Of a stretch of DNA of 50,780 bases, positions 7,739 to 15,274 are shown in pieces. Made by a program: the position numbers and the translations under genes. Origin of the DNA: Mesorhizobium sp. (GTDB taxonomy: Bacteria; Pseudomonadota; Alphaproteobacteria; Rhizobiales; Rhizobiaceae). A model generated the notes under the pieces. It did no database searches and was not told where the DNA came from. It saw only the letters and a program-made list of their open reading frames with translations. The DNA lies in assembly GCF_017306585.1 (NCBI RefSeq), contig NZ_JAFKIC010000128.1, forward strand, positions 1 through 50,780, written 5' to 3'. Numbering within the stretch: position 1 is the first letter of the stretch; each line of letters opens with the position of its first letter.

Positions 7739-9280
7739 ATGATGAATTATTCCGACACATCCATCGCAGCTATCACCCCGTTTCTCAGCCTTGAGAACGT
7801 ACGCAAGACCTATCCGGGCGTTGTCGCGCTGGACGGGTTTTCGATGGACGTCATGCCGGGTGAGGTCATCGGCCTCGTCGGCGAGAACGGCGCCGGCAAA
7901 TCAACCCTGATGAAGATCCTCGGCGGCGTCACCACGCCGGACACCGGAACCATTTCCGTCGACGGCACCGCACACAAGGGGTTGAGCGTGGAGGGCAGCC
8001 TGGCTTCGGGCATCGCCTTCGTCCACCAGGAACTCAACCTGTTCGAGAACCTCGACGTCGCCGCCAACATCTTCTTCGGCCGTGAGCCGCTGCGCGCCGG
8101 GCCGCTGAGGCTCGTCGACCGCGCGAAACTGCGCGAGATGGTGGCGCCGCTCCTGAAGCGCGTCGGCGCCAATTTCTCCGCCGACACGCAGGTATCGGAC
8201 CTGTCGCTTGCCCAGCAGCAGATGGTCGAGATCGCCAAGGCGCTGTCGATCAAGGCCCGGCTGGTCATCCTCGACGAGCCGACATCGAGCCTGCCGATCG
8301 CCGAGACCGACAAGCTGCTCGACGTCATCAAGGGCCTGAAGGCCGACGGCATCAGTGTCATCTTCATCTCGCACCGCCTGCACGAGGTCGAGCGCGTCGC
8401 CGACCGTGTCGTCGTGCTGCGCGATGGCATGCTGGCCGGCACGCTCGCCAAGCGCGACGTCAACCACGACCAGATGGTCAAGCTGATGATCGGCCGCATG
8501 CTGAAGGAGCGCGAGAAAGCCTCCGAAGCGGCGCGCGCGCCCGGCGCCGTGGCGCTCAGCGCCAGGGCCATCCGCACCCCGACCTATCCCGCCCGCCCGG
8601 TCGACCTTGAAGTCCGGCGCGGTGAGATCCTCGGCCTCGCCGGCCTTGTCGGCTCCGGCCGCACCGAACTGGCGCGGGTGTTCTTCGGCATTGACGGCAG
8701 CCTTGGCGGCACGCTCGAACTCGACGGCAAGCCGCTGGCGCTCGGCTCGGCCGCCGATGCCGTCGCGCAGGGCATTTTTCTCGTGCCGGAGGACCGCAAG
8801 CTCACCGGCATCCTGCTCGACCTGTCGATAGCGCAGAACATCTCGCTGCCCAACCTGCCGGCGCATGCGACCCGCTCGCTGGTCTCGGCCAGTGCCGAAA
8901 CCGCGACCGCCGAGAAGCAGAAGAAAAATCTCGGCATCAAGGCGCCTTCGGTCGAGACGCGCACAGGGACGCTGTCGGGCGGCAACCAGCAGAAGGTGGT
9001 GCTGGGCAAGTGGCTGGCCATGAACCCGAAGGTAATGATCCTCGACGAGCCGACGCGCGGTATCGACATCGGCGCCAAGGCCGAAATCTACGGGCTGATG
9101 CGCGCGCTGGCTGATGCCGGCGTCGCCGTGCTGATGATCTCCAGCGACATGGAGGAGGTGATCGGCGTGTCCGACCGCATCGCCGTCATGCATGAGGGCC
9201 GGATCTCGGGCATTCTCGACAAGGACCGGTTCAGCCAGGAAAACGTGCTGCTGCTGGCGGTGGGCAAGCAGCCGAAATAG
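7739..9280 (+). CDS. Sugar ABC transporter, double ATP-binding protein
   Basis: A 513-residue tandem ATPase of the RbsA/XylG type that energises import with the 9331 permease. First half: Walker A GENGAGKSTLMKIL, LSLAQQQMVEIAKAL in place of the classic signature, Walker B LVILDEPTSSL. Second half: GSGRTELARVF at the degenerate Walker A position, signature LSGGNQQKVVLGKWL, Walker B VMILDEPTRGID. The start is one of two tandem ATG codons (7739, 7742) at the head of the conserved region. The frame is open further upstream through the hairpin repeat, but that stretch is not protein-like. Confidence 0.9.
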   Translation: MMNYSDTSIAAITPFLSLENVRKTYPGVVALDGFSMDVMPGEVIGLVGENGAGKSTLMKILGGVTTPDTGTISVDGTAHKGLSVEGSLASGIAFVHQELNLFENLDVAANIFFGREPLRAGPLRLVDRAKLREMVAPLLKRVGANFSADTQVSDLSLAQQQMVEIAKALSIKARLVILDEPTSSLPIAETDKLLDVIKGLKADGISVIFISHRLHEVERVADRVVVLRDGMLAGTLAKRDVNHDQMVKLMIGRMLKEREKASEAARAPGAVALSARAIRTPTYPARPVDLEVRRGEILGLAGLVGSGRTELARVFFGIDGSLGGTLELDGKPLALGSAADAVAQGIFLVPEDRKLTGILLDLSIAQNISLPNLPAHATRSLVSASAETATAEKQKKNLGIKAPSVETRTGTLSGGNQQKVVLGKWLAMNPKVMILDEPTRGIDIGAKAEIYGLMRALADAGVAVLMISSDMEEVIGVSDRIAVMHEGRISGILDKDRFSQENVLLLAVGKQPK

Positions 9281-9330
9281 TTCGCCTCGGGTTCGCGATA
9301 TCGACTCGGCCAGGCATTGGGGAGAAGACG

Positions 9331-10326
9331 ATGAGCAAGAAAGATCTCGGCCTGCTGATCCTGATCCTGGTGGTCGGCGCCATCGTGGCCATCATCAATC
9401 CGCGCTTCCTGCTGCCGATCAATCTTGCCAACACGTCCAACCTGATCGGCCTGTTCGGCATCCTCTCCATAGGCCAGGCCTTCGTCATCATCACCGGCGG
9501 CATCGAACTGTCGGTCGGCTCGCTGGTGGCGTTACTCGGCACGCTGTTCATCGATTTCATCGCCGTGCGCGAACTGGACTGGCCGCTGGCCTTCGTGCTG
9601 ATCATCGTCCTCGGCGCCATCATCGGCCTGGTGCATGGCTGGCTGATCACGAGGCTGAAATTGCAGCCCTTCGTGGTGACGCTGTGCGGCCTCCTGATCT
9701 ATCGTGGCGTCGCCCGCTTCTACACCGCCGACGGCACGGCGGGTTTTGCTTTCGGCCAGAATTTTCCCGATCTGGAATTCCTCACCGCCGGCCGCAGCTA
9801 TGGCGTGCCGAACTCCTTCATCGCGCTGATCGTCATTGCCATCGTCATGTGGGTGGTGCTGCATCGATCGGTGTTCGGCCGCTATCTCTATGCCATCGGC
9901 AAGAACGAGGAGGCGGCGAAATATTCCGGCATCCGCACCGGGCGCGTCGTCATGGCCGCCTATGTCATCTGCGGCGTGCTGACGGCGTTGTCGGCGATCT
10001 ACTTCGCCATGTACACGCGCTCGATCTCGCCAGCCAGCCACGGACAGTTCTATGAACTCTACGCCATCGCGGCGGCCGTGCTCGGCGGCTTCTCGCTGCG
10101 CGGCGGCGAGGGTTCGCTGATCGGTGTGATCCTCGGCACGGTGCTGCTGCAGGAATTGCAGAATCTCGTCAACCTGCTCGGCATTCCGTCCTCCCTGAAC
10201 TTCGCGGTGATGGGCGGCGTCATCCTCATCGGTGTGCTGGTCGACCAGCAATGGGGCGTGTTCCGTGCACGCCGCCAAATGGTCGATGCCGCTCGCAAGG
10301 GCGCCGTCGGGGCTGCCGCGGAATAA
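9331..10326 (+). CDS. Sugar ABC transporter, permease
   Basis: A 331-residue integral inner-membrane protein of the RbsC/AraH family with about eight to ten hydrophobic segments. Family landmarks are GQAFVIITGGIELSVGS in the second/third segments and AIAAAVLGGFSLRGGEGS toward the C-terminus. It forms the channel of the system encoded by 6580 and 7739. ATG at 9331 is preceded by GGGGAG. The next gene starts 84 bp downstream, with a copy of the ATTATAATAGCAT motif between. Confidence 0.9.
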   Translation: MSKKDLGLLILILVVGAIVAIINPRFLLPINLANTSNLIGLFGILSIGQAFVIITGGIELSVGSLVALLGTLFIDFIAVRELDWPLAFVLIIVLGAIIGLVHGWLITRLKLQPFVVTLCGLLIYRGVARFYTADGTAGFAFGQNFPDLEFLTAGRSYGVPNSFIALIVIAIVMWVVLHRSVFGRYLYAIGKNEEAAKYSGIRTGRVVMAAYVICGVLTALSAIYFAMYTRSISPASHGQFYELYAIAAAVLGGFSLRGGEGSLIGVILGTVLLQELQNLVNLLGIPSSLNFAVMGGVILIGVLVDQQWGVFRARRQMVDAARKGAVGAAAE

Positions 10327-10368
10327 TCCTCCGGCGGCCGTCGTGACGCTTGCCGGCATCGGTCTATT

Positions 10369-10381
10369 ATTATAATAGCAT
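10369..10381 (+). promoter_or_regulatory. ATTATAATAGCAT motif, copy 1 (putative GntR operator)
   Basis: Exact copy of a 13-base word found in four intergenic regions of this window (others at 25544, 30721, 39973). It lies 28 bp before the SDR start at 10410. The core TATTATAATA is self-complementary, as expected for a dimeric repressor site. The included TATAAT could also be a -10 box. Assignment to the GntR protein at 29897 is inference. Confidence 0.6.
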
Positions 10382-10409
10382 AACCGTTAATGGCGGAGGT
10401 TGACGGGGC

Positions 10410-11189
10410 ATGCGCTGCGATTTGCGAGGCAAGGTAGCGCTGGTCACCGGAGCCGCCGGCGCGATCGGCGGTTCGATCGCCAGACGCCTGGCCGACAATG
10501 GCGCGGCCGTGATTGTCGCCGACATAAACGCCGATGGTGCGAGACAGGTCGCCGAAGGCCTGGCCGATGCCATGGCGTGTGCTACCGACATCCGCGACGC
10601 CGGATCGGTGGACGCAACGATCGCCGAGATCATGGACCGTTATGGCCGCCTCGACATTCTCGTCAACAATGCCGGCGTCAACACGCTGGCGCACCGCGTC
10701 ACACTGGACGAATTTCCCGCCGAGGAATGGGACCGCATCACCGGCATCGACCTCGACGGCCTCTACGTCATGAGCCGGGCCGCGCTCGGCCCCATGCTCG
10801 CCGCCGGCCGGGGCGGGCGCATCGTCAACATCGCTTCGGTCGTCGGTCTCGCCGCCATGCGCCTGCAAAGCCCGTTTGTGGCGGCCAAGGCCGGCATCAT
10901 CCATCTGACGCGCTCCATGGCGATCGAACTCGGCGGCAGAGGCATTCTGACCAACGCGATCGCGCCGGGCTCGGTGATGACGGCGCTGACGGCGAAACTG
11001 TTCTATGGCGAGGACGGCAAGTTCGCCGGCCGCACGCAGGAATTCCTCGACCATGTGCCGCTCGGCCGGCCGGCCGAGCCACTGGAGATCGCCGAGGCGG
11101 TGCTATTTCTGGCCTCGCCGGCCGCCAGCTATGTCAACGGCCAGGTTCTGGCCGTCGATGGCGGCTGGACGGCGGGATACATGATGTGA
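10410..11189 (+). CDS. SDR-family protein with catalytic Tyr replaced by Phe
   Basis: A 259-residue short-chain dehydrogenase/reductase fold. The NAD(P)-binding TGAAGAIG (residues 13-20), the LVNNAGVN motif, the NIASVVG serine region and the C-terminal VNGQVLAVDGGW are intact. The catalytic YxxxK, however, reads FVAAK, with F156 (codon TTT, 10875-10877) in place of tyrosine and K160 retained. Classical hydride-transfer catalysis would be impaired, so the protein may use another residue or work with its neighbour. It overlaps or abuts a second, more degenerate SDR gene and an aldose epimerase gene, and follows a sugar ABC operon, so a role in sugar oxidation or binding is likely. Confidence 0.85.
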   Translation: MRCDLRGKVALVTGAAGAIGGSIARRLADNGAAVIVADINADGARQVAEGLADAMACATDIRDAGSVDATIAEIMDRYGRLDILVNNAGVNTLAHRVTLDEFPAEEWDRITGIDLDGLYVMSRAALGPMLAAGRGGRIVNIASVVGLAAMRLQSPFVAAKAGIIHLTRSMAIELGGRGILTNAIAPGSVMTALTAKLFYGEDGKFAGRTQEFLDHVPLGRPAEPLEIAEAVLFLASPAASYVNGQVLAVDGGWTAGYMM

Positions 11190-11197
11190 GCAGGGCC

Positions 11198-11776
11198 ATG
11201 GAAATCGATCTTGCGGGTGTTGCGGTCGCGCTGGACGGCGAAGCCAATCCGGTCGTCGATGGCGTGCTTGCCGCGCTGCGCGCCAATGGCGGCACCATCG
11301 TTGAAGACGCTGAAACCGCCGACATCCTGCTGATGTCCAATCCGTTGCGTCCGGGAACGGCGGCGCAGGACCCGCGCTGCCAGCATGCCGATGCCCGCAA
11401 GGTGGCCAAGGCCATGGCCGAGCGCGGCGGCGGGCGTATCGTCTTCCTCGTCTCGGCGGTCGCCGGCATGCCGATGCGCCGGCATCCGCGCTTTTCCATC
11501 GAGAACGCCGCGATCCTGGCAGGCATGCGCACGCTGGCGATGGAGTTCGGCCCCAAGGTGCTGGTCAATGCCGTCGGTGTCGGCGTTGTCGAGGATGAAA
11601 CGCTGGTCTCCGGCGACAGGGCGATGCTCAGCCACACGCCCGTCGGCCGCGCCGGCAGCATCGAGGAAGCGGTTGCGGCCGTGCTGTTCTTCTGCGATCC
11701 ACTCAACACCTACACGACAGGCCAGATGTTGGGCGTCGATGGTGGATGGATGGCAGGCTATGGGCGCAATTTCTGA
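11198..11776 (+). CDS. Short degenerate SDR-fold protein
   Basis: 192 residues from the ATG at 11198; an in-frame GTG at 11186 overlapping the previous stop is an alternative. The second half resembles an SDR (RIVFLVSAVAG, then VLFFCDPLNTYTTGQMLGVDGGW), but the N-terminal glycine-rich cofactor loop is missing and the catalytic YxxxK position reads FSIEN (F99, N103), so both tyrosine and lysine are lost. The frame has no stops and the ends match the 10410 SDR (both finish with a VDGGW-x-AGY-type tail), suggesting an ancient duplication kept as a non-catalytic partner. Function unknown. It overlaps the epimerase start by 17 bases. Confidence 0.75.
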   Translation: MEIDLAGVAVALDGEANPVVDGVLAALRANGGTIVEDAETADILLMSNPLRPGTAAQDPRCQHADARKVAKAMAERGGGRIVFLVSAVAGMPMRRHPRFSIENAAILAGMRTLAMEFGPKVLVNAVGVGVVEDETLVSGDRAMLSHTPVGRAGSIEEAVAAVLFFCDPLNTYTTGQMLGVDGGWMAGYGRNF

Positions 11777-12659
11777 ACCCCTGACGCTGAAGGCCGGTGC
11801 GCTCGAGGTTGGGCTGGTGCCGGCCATCGGCGGGTCCGTGAGTTTCCTGCGCTGGCGCGGCATCGATCTCATGCGCCAGCTATCTGACGGCGATCGCGAA
11901 GCGGGCAACGTGCTCGGCGTCGCCATGTTCCCGATGACGCCCTATGCCAACCGTATCGCCAGGAACAGTTTCGATTTCGCGGCGAAACGCTGGCGGGTGC
12001 TGCCCAACAATCCGCCCGAAAAATTCAACGTGCATGGCAGCGGCTGGCAGAACGCCTGGACCGTCGCCGAGGCGGGAGCCGCGGAGGCGACGCTGTCGCT
12101 GGATATCGCGGGCGGAGCCGAACCCTATTCCTATCGCACGACGCAACGCTGCGCGGTTTCCGGCGAAGGGTTGAGCGTGACCATGACATTGACCAACACC
12201 GGCCGGGAGACCTTGCCCTTCGGCTTCGGCCTTCACCCATGGTTCGACCGCGATCCGGACGTGACGCTGCGGTTCAAGGCCCGGCGTTTCTATCTCGAAG
12301 AACCGGAGGGCATTTCGGGCGATCCGATCACCTTGCCGCAGGAGCTCGACTTTGCCGGTGGCAGGCCGTTGCCGGGCGGATGGCGCAACAATGATTATGG
12401 CGGCTGGAACGGCGAAGCGGCCATCCGGTTTCCGGCGCGCGGCGCGGGGCTGCGCATCAAGGCCGATCCAGTCTTCGGCCATCTGATGCTCTATGCCGAT
12501 CCGGCAAGACCCTATTTCTGCGTCGAGCCGCAGACCAATGCCTCGGGCGCGTTCAACCGTGGCCGATGGGACGACCCCGAGGAAGGCGTGATCGTGCTCG
12601 CTCCGGGCCAAAGCGCCGGCGGCACTGTGTGGTTCGTGCCTTTCGCGCTGGCAGGGTAA
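11760..12659 (+). CDS. Aldose 1-epimerase (galactose mutarotase-like)
   Basis: A 299-residue mutarotase-family protein that interconverts alpha and beta anomers of a sugar, readying it for a dehydrogenase. Family landmarks are PYANRIARNSF near residue 60, the two histidines in KFNVHGSGW and GFGLHPWF, and the glutamate in CVEPQTNASGAFNRG, corresponding to the catalytic base/acid set. ATG at 11760 overlaps the end of the preceding SDR-like gene, indicating translational coupling. Last gene of the 10410-12659 cluster and probably fed by the 6580-10326 transporter. Which sugar is not visible. Confidence 0.85.
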   Translation: MGAISEPLTLKAGALEVGLVPAIGGSVSFLRWRGIDLMRQLSDGDREAGNVLGVAMFPMTPYANRIARNSFDFAAKRWRVLPNNPPEKFNVHGSGWQNAWTVAEAGAAEATLSLDIAGGAEPYSYRTTQRCAVSGEGLSVTMTLTNTGRETLPFGFGLHPWFDRDPDVTLRFKARRFYLEEPEGISGDPITLPQELDFAGGRPLPGGWRNNDYGGWNGEAAIRFPARGAGLRIKADPVFGHLMLYADPARPYFCVEPQTNASGAFNRGRWDDPEEGVIVLAPGQSAGGTVWFVPFALAG

Positions 12660-12788
12660 GGCCGCAAGACTGTCCTCCTAATTCTGTTCGATCCGCAATG
12701 GCGACGCTCGCGAGGCGGCGCCCGTTTGATCGTGATTTCACCCGGGCCGGCCAGCGCCAGATTAGCCGTACGAAACAAGGCCAAACCA

Positions 12789-12823
12789 CTACCTTGCATA
12801 AACAGGTAGCGTGTTATATACAC
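12789..12823. promoter_or_regulatory. Tandem dyads upstream of the PadR gene (putative operator/promoter)
   Basis: CTACCT-N9-AGGTAG (12789-12809) is immediately followed by the near-palindrome GTGTTATATACAC (12811-12823), 22 bp before the PadR start. PadR proteins commonly repress their own promoters through such dyads. The TATATA core may also be the -10 region. Inference from position only. Confidence 0.5.
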
Positions 12824-12844
12824 TTCATGAAACAGAGGCCTTTG

Positions 12845-13171
12845 ATGACCGACTCGATCCAAGTCCAGCTGCGAAAAGGCGCGCTTGATCTGTGCGTGCT
12901 GGCCGTGCTGTCGCGAGGAGAAAGCTATGGCTACGAGATCGCCAGCATGCTGGTCGCGGCGGTGAACATGGGGGAAGGCACGATCTATCCCCTCATGCGC
13001 CGCATGCAGAATGACGGGCTGGTCGCCACCCGCATCGTCGAATCGAGCAGCGGCCCGCCGCGCAAATACTACCGGCTGACGCCGCTCGGCCAGAAGGCCT
13101 TCGAAGCTCACAGCCGCGACTGGCGCGCCTTCTCGGGCGCGGTCGACAAACTTCTGGAGGACTTGCCATGA
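12845..13171 (+). CDS. PadR-family transcriptional regulator
   Basis: A 108-residue winged-helix regulator. The core LRKGALDLCVLAVLSRGESYGYEI, then GEGTIYPLMRRMQNDGLV and GPPRKYYRLTPLGQ are PadR hallmarks: recognition helix, wing, and the start of a short dimerisation tail. The ATG at 12845 has GAGG six bases upstream. An in-frame ATG at 12827 lacks a ribosome binding site and overlaps the dyad region. Its stop overlaps the next start (ATGA at 13168). PadR plus a DUF1700-type membrane protein plus a GIN-domain protein is a recurring envelope-stress-like module, with PadR as probable autorepressor. Confidence 0.88.
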   Translation: MTDSIQVQLRKGALDLCVLAVLSRGESYGYEIASMLVAAVNMGEGTIYPLMRRMQNDGLVATRIVESSSGPPRKYYRLTPLGQKAFEAHSRDWRAFSGAVDKLLEDLP

Positions 13172-13734
13172 CCAGGGACGCTTTCTTGCGCACGCTGAGA
13201 CAGGAACTTGCCGGCATGGCGTCTCAAGAGATCGATGACATCGTCGGCGACTACGCCGCGCATTTCGCCGATGCCTCGGGCCGCAGCGAAGCGGAAGTCG
13301 CGGCCGCCCTGGGCGACCCGGCCCGGATCGCCCGGGAATTGCGCGCCGAAGCCGGCCTGCGCCGTTTCGAAGCGCATTGGAGCGTCTCCAACATGCTGGC
13401 GGCGACCTTCGCCCTGGCTGGCCTCGCCTTTGTCGATATCGTCTTCCTGCTGCCGCTGCTGATCACCGCGGTGGTGCTTGCGCTCGGCCTTGGCATCACG
13501 CTTGTCGCCATCGGCGCGCTCGGCATCAAGATCATTCTGACCACGCTGCTGTTCGATCCCGGCGGCACGGCATCGGCCACCCTGGGCCGCGTCTTCATCG
13601 GCGCCGGCCTGGTCAGCATGTTCCTTGGCGGCGGCGCCCTGCTGTTGCTGGCCTCGGGCGCTGGCGTACGGGTCGTCGGGCGCTATGCCCGGCTGCATTC
13701 CCGCATCACGCAATCGGACCGCAACCCGGCCTGA
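13168..13734 (+). CDS. DUF1700/HAAS-type membrane protein
   Basis: 188 residues. The first about 75 form a soluble helical region (EIDDIVGDYAAHFADASGRS, then VAAALGDPARIARELRAE) typical of the HAAS/DUF1700 domain that accompanies PadR regulators. The rest contains three or four hydrophobic segments rich in Leu/Ile/Ala/Gly with very short loops and ends in a basic cytoplasmic tail. It overlaps the PadR gene by four bases. The function of this family is not established; an inner-membrane sensing or partner role is inferred from synteny. Confidence 0.78.
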   Translation: MTRDAFLRTLRQELAGMASQEIDDIVGDYAAHFADASGRSEAEVAAALGDPARIARELRAEAGLRRFEAHWSVSNMLAATFALAGLAFVDIVFLLPLLITAVVLALGLGITLVAIGALGIKIILTTLLFDPGGTASATLGRVFIGAGLVSMFLGGGALLLLASGAGVRVVGRYARLHSRITQSDRNPA

Positions 13735-13781
13735 GCGTTGCCGGACATACTCATCTGTCTTCATGTCGAAGGAAACGGACA

Positions 13782-14489
13782 ATGACTGGAAAATTGGCAT
13801 TCGTCGCAACGGTCGGGCTGATCGGCGCCGGCCTGTTTCTGGCCGTGGGCATCGGCCTCGCTGGGCCGGACTGGGTCAATGCCGGAGGGTCGTGGATCGG
13901 CGGGCAATCTACCTGCGGGCCGACCACATCCACCCAAAAGGAGGTAAAGCTGCCATTCAGCCCCGACGGCAGCTTCACCATCGCTTTGCCGGCTACCGTA
14001 CACTATCAGCCCGGCGACAAGACCGAGGTCACCGTCAGCGGCGATTCGTCCCTGACCGATCGTGTGCGGATGGAGGGAAGCAGGCTCAGCCTGGATTGCG
14101 AGGGTGGCTGGTTCGCCTCCAAACTCGATGTCAGCGTGTCCGGCCCGGCGATCACGGACTGGAACCTGCTCGGCAGCGGCGATCTTGCGCTCTCGCAGGT
14201 CAATCAACCCAAGCTCAGGCTGAGCATCCGCGGCAGCGGCAGCGTCACCGCCGCCGGAACGGCCCAGACGGTCGACCTGGAGATATCGGGCTCGGGCTCG
14301 GGACGGCTCAAGGACCTCATCGCCCAGTCCGCACAGATCGACATACGCGGCAGCGGCGACGCTGAAGTGACCGCGCAGGCCGACGCCGATGTCTCGATCT
14401 CCGGCAGCGGCGACGTCGATCTCTACGGCCACCCGACCATGCGGCGTTCACAGGTCAGGGGCAGCGGCAGCATCACGCAGGTGCCGTAG
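13782..14489 (+). CDS. GIN-domain (DUF2807-like) exported protein with GSG repeats
   Basis: A 235-residue protein with an N-terminal hydrophobic signal or anchor (about residues 5-27). It then has a beta-solenoid-like region built of repeated turns: IRGSGSVTAAG, ISGSGSGRLKD, IRGSGDAEVTA, ISGSGDVDLYG and VRGSGSITQV. This (I/V)xGSG periodicity is the hallmark of head-GIN/DUF2807 domains, putative surface or adhesin-like domains. The ATG at 13782 is preceded by GGAAACGGAC. Third gene of the PadR module. It converges with the SDR at 14513 with only 23 bp between stop codons. Confidence 0.8.
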   Translation: MTGKLAFVATVGLIGAGLFLAVGIGLAGPDWVNAGGSWIGGQSTCGPTTSTQKEVKLPFSPDGSFTIALPATVHYQPGDKTEVTVSGDSSLTDRVRMEGSRLSLDCEGGWFASKLDVSVSGPAITDWNLLGSGDLALSQVNQPKLRLSIRGSGSVTAAGTAQTVDLEISGSGSGRLKDLIAQSAQIDIRGSGDAEVTAQADADVSISGSGDVDLYGHPTMRRSQVRGSGSITQVP

Positions 14490-14512
14490 CTGGGATTGGT
14501 TCCGGGCGTGTC

Positions 14513-15274
14513 CTAAAGCAGCCGTGCCAATAGGCCGCCATCCACCTGCATGGCGCTGCCGGTAACGAAGGACGCGGCGTCCGAGATCAGGAAGCCGATG
14601 GCCGTGGCGATCTCGGAAGGGTTGGCGATGCGGGCGATCCGGTTCGGTTCGAAGGACAAGCCCAGCGCCTCCGCGCCGCCGGCCGCTTCCAGTCCGTCCA
14701 GCGTCATCCGCGTGGCGACCGAACCGACCAGCAGGGCGTTGACGCGGATGCGGTCGACGGCATAGTCGAGCGCCATCTGCCGTGACAGGCCGACGACCGC
14801 GGCCTTGGTCGCGGCATAGGCCGGCACGCCGGGCACCGTGGCGTCGGCATGTACCGAGGCGATGTTGACGATCGAGCCGCCGCCTGCCGCGCGCAGCAGC
14901 GGCAATGTCGCGCGGCAGACGCGGAAGATCGCGGTCAGGTTGACGGCGATGGTCCGGTCCCACTCCTCGTCGGAAACCTCCTCCAGGCGTTTCCCTGTCG
15001 GATAGATGCCGGCGCAGTTGACGACCGCGTCGAGCCCGCCAAGCCGCTCCTTCGCCGCCGCCACGGCTGCCTGCACGTCCGCCTCGCGGGTGAGGTCGCT
15101 CTCGCGAAAGGCAAGGCGGCCCGTAGTATCACTGGCTGCCAGTTCCCTGCCTTCGTCACCGTCGAGCCCGGCGCCGAACACGTGCCCGCCTTCGGCCGCG
15201 AGATAACAGGCAGTCGCCCGGCCGATCCCGGTCGCCGCGCCGGTAACGAAGATATTTTTGCCGGCAAACATCAT
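14513..15274 (-). CDS. SDR-family oxidoreductase
   Basis: A canonical 253-residue short-chain dehydrogenase. It has TGAATGIG for NAD(P) near residue 11, VVNCAGIYP (NAG variant), serine in VNIASVH, the catalytic pair in AYAATK, and ends with MQVDGGLLARLL. It probably oxidises the sugar or sugar alcohol imported by the ABC genes upstream in the same operon. The start ATGATG at 15274 overlaps the stop of the ATPase gene. The frame is open further upstream into the ATPase gene, but the overlap start begins exactly at the SDR fold. Confidence 0.88.
   Translation of the reverse strand: MMFAGKNIFVTGAATGIGRATACYLAAEGGHVFGAGLDGDEGRELAASDTTGRLAFRESDLTREADVQAAVAAAKERLGGLDAVVNCAGIYPTGKRLEEVSDEEWDRTIAVNLTAIFRVCRATLPLLRAAGGGSIVNIASVHADATVPGVPAYAATKAAVVGLSRQMALDYAVDRIRVNALLVGSVATRMTLDGLEAAGGAEALGLSFEPNRIARIANPSEIATAIGFLISDAASFVTGSAMQVDGGLLARLL

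Noticed and set aside
10371-10376. Reading all ATTATAATAGCAT copies simply as -10 boxes
   Set aside because: The conserved GCAT flank, the opposite orientation at 25544 and the 150-200 bp distances at 30721 and 39973 argue for a regulator site, although overlap with a -10 is not excluded.
10400-11776. A 458-codon open frame covering the SDR gene and its neighbour
   Set aside because: Its first about 260 codons are an Arg-rich shadow of the SDR gene in another frame; only the part from about 11186/11198 looks like protein.
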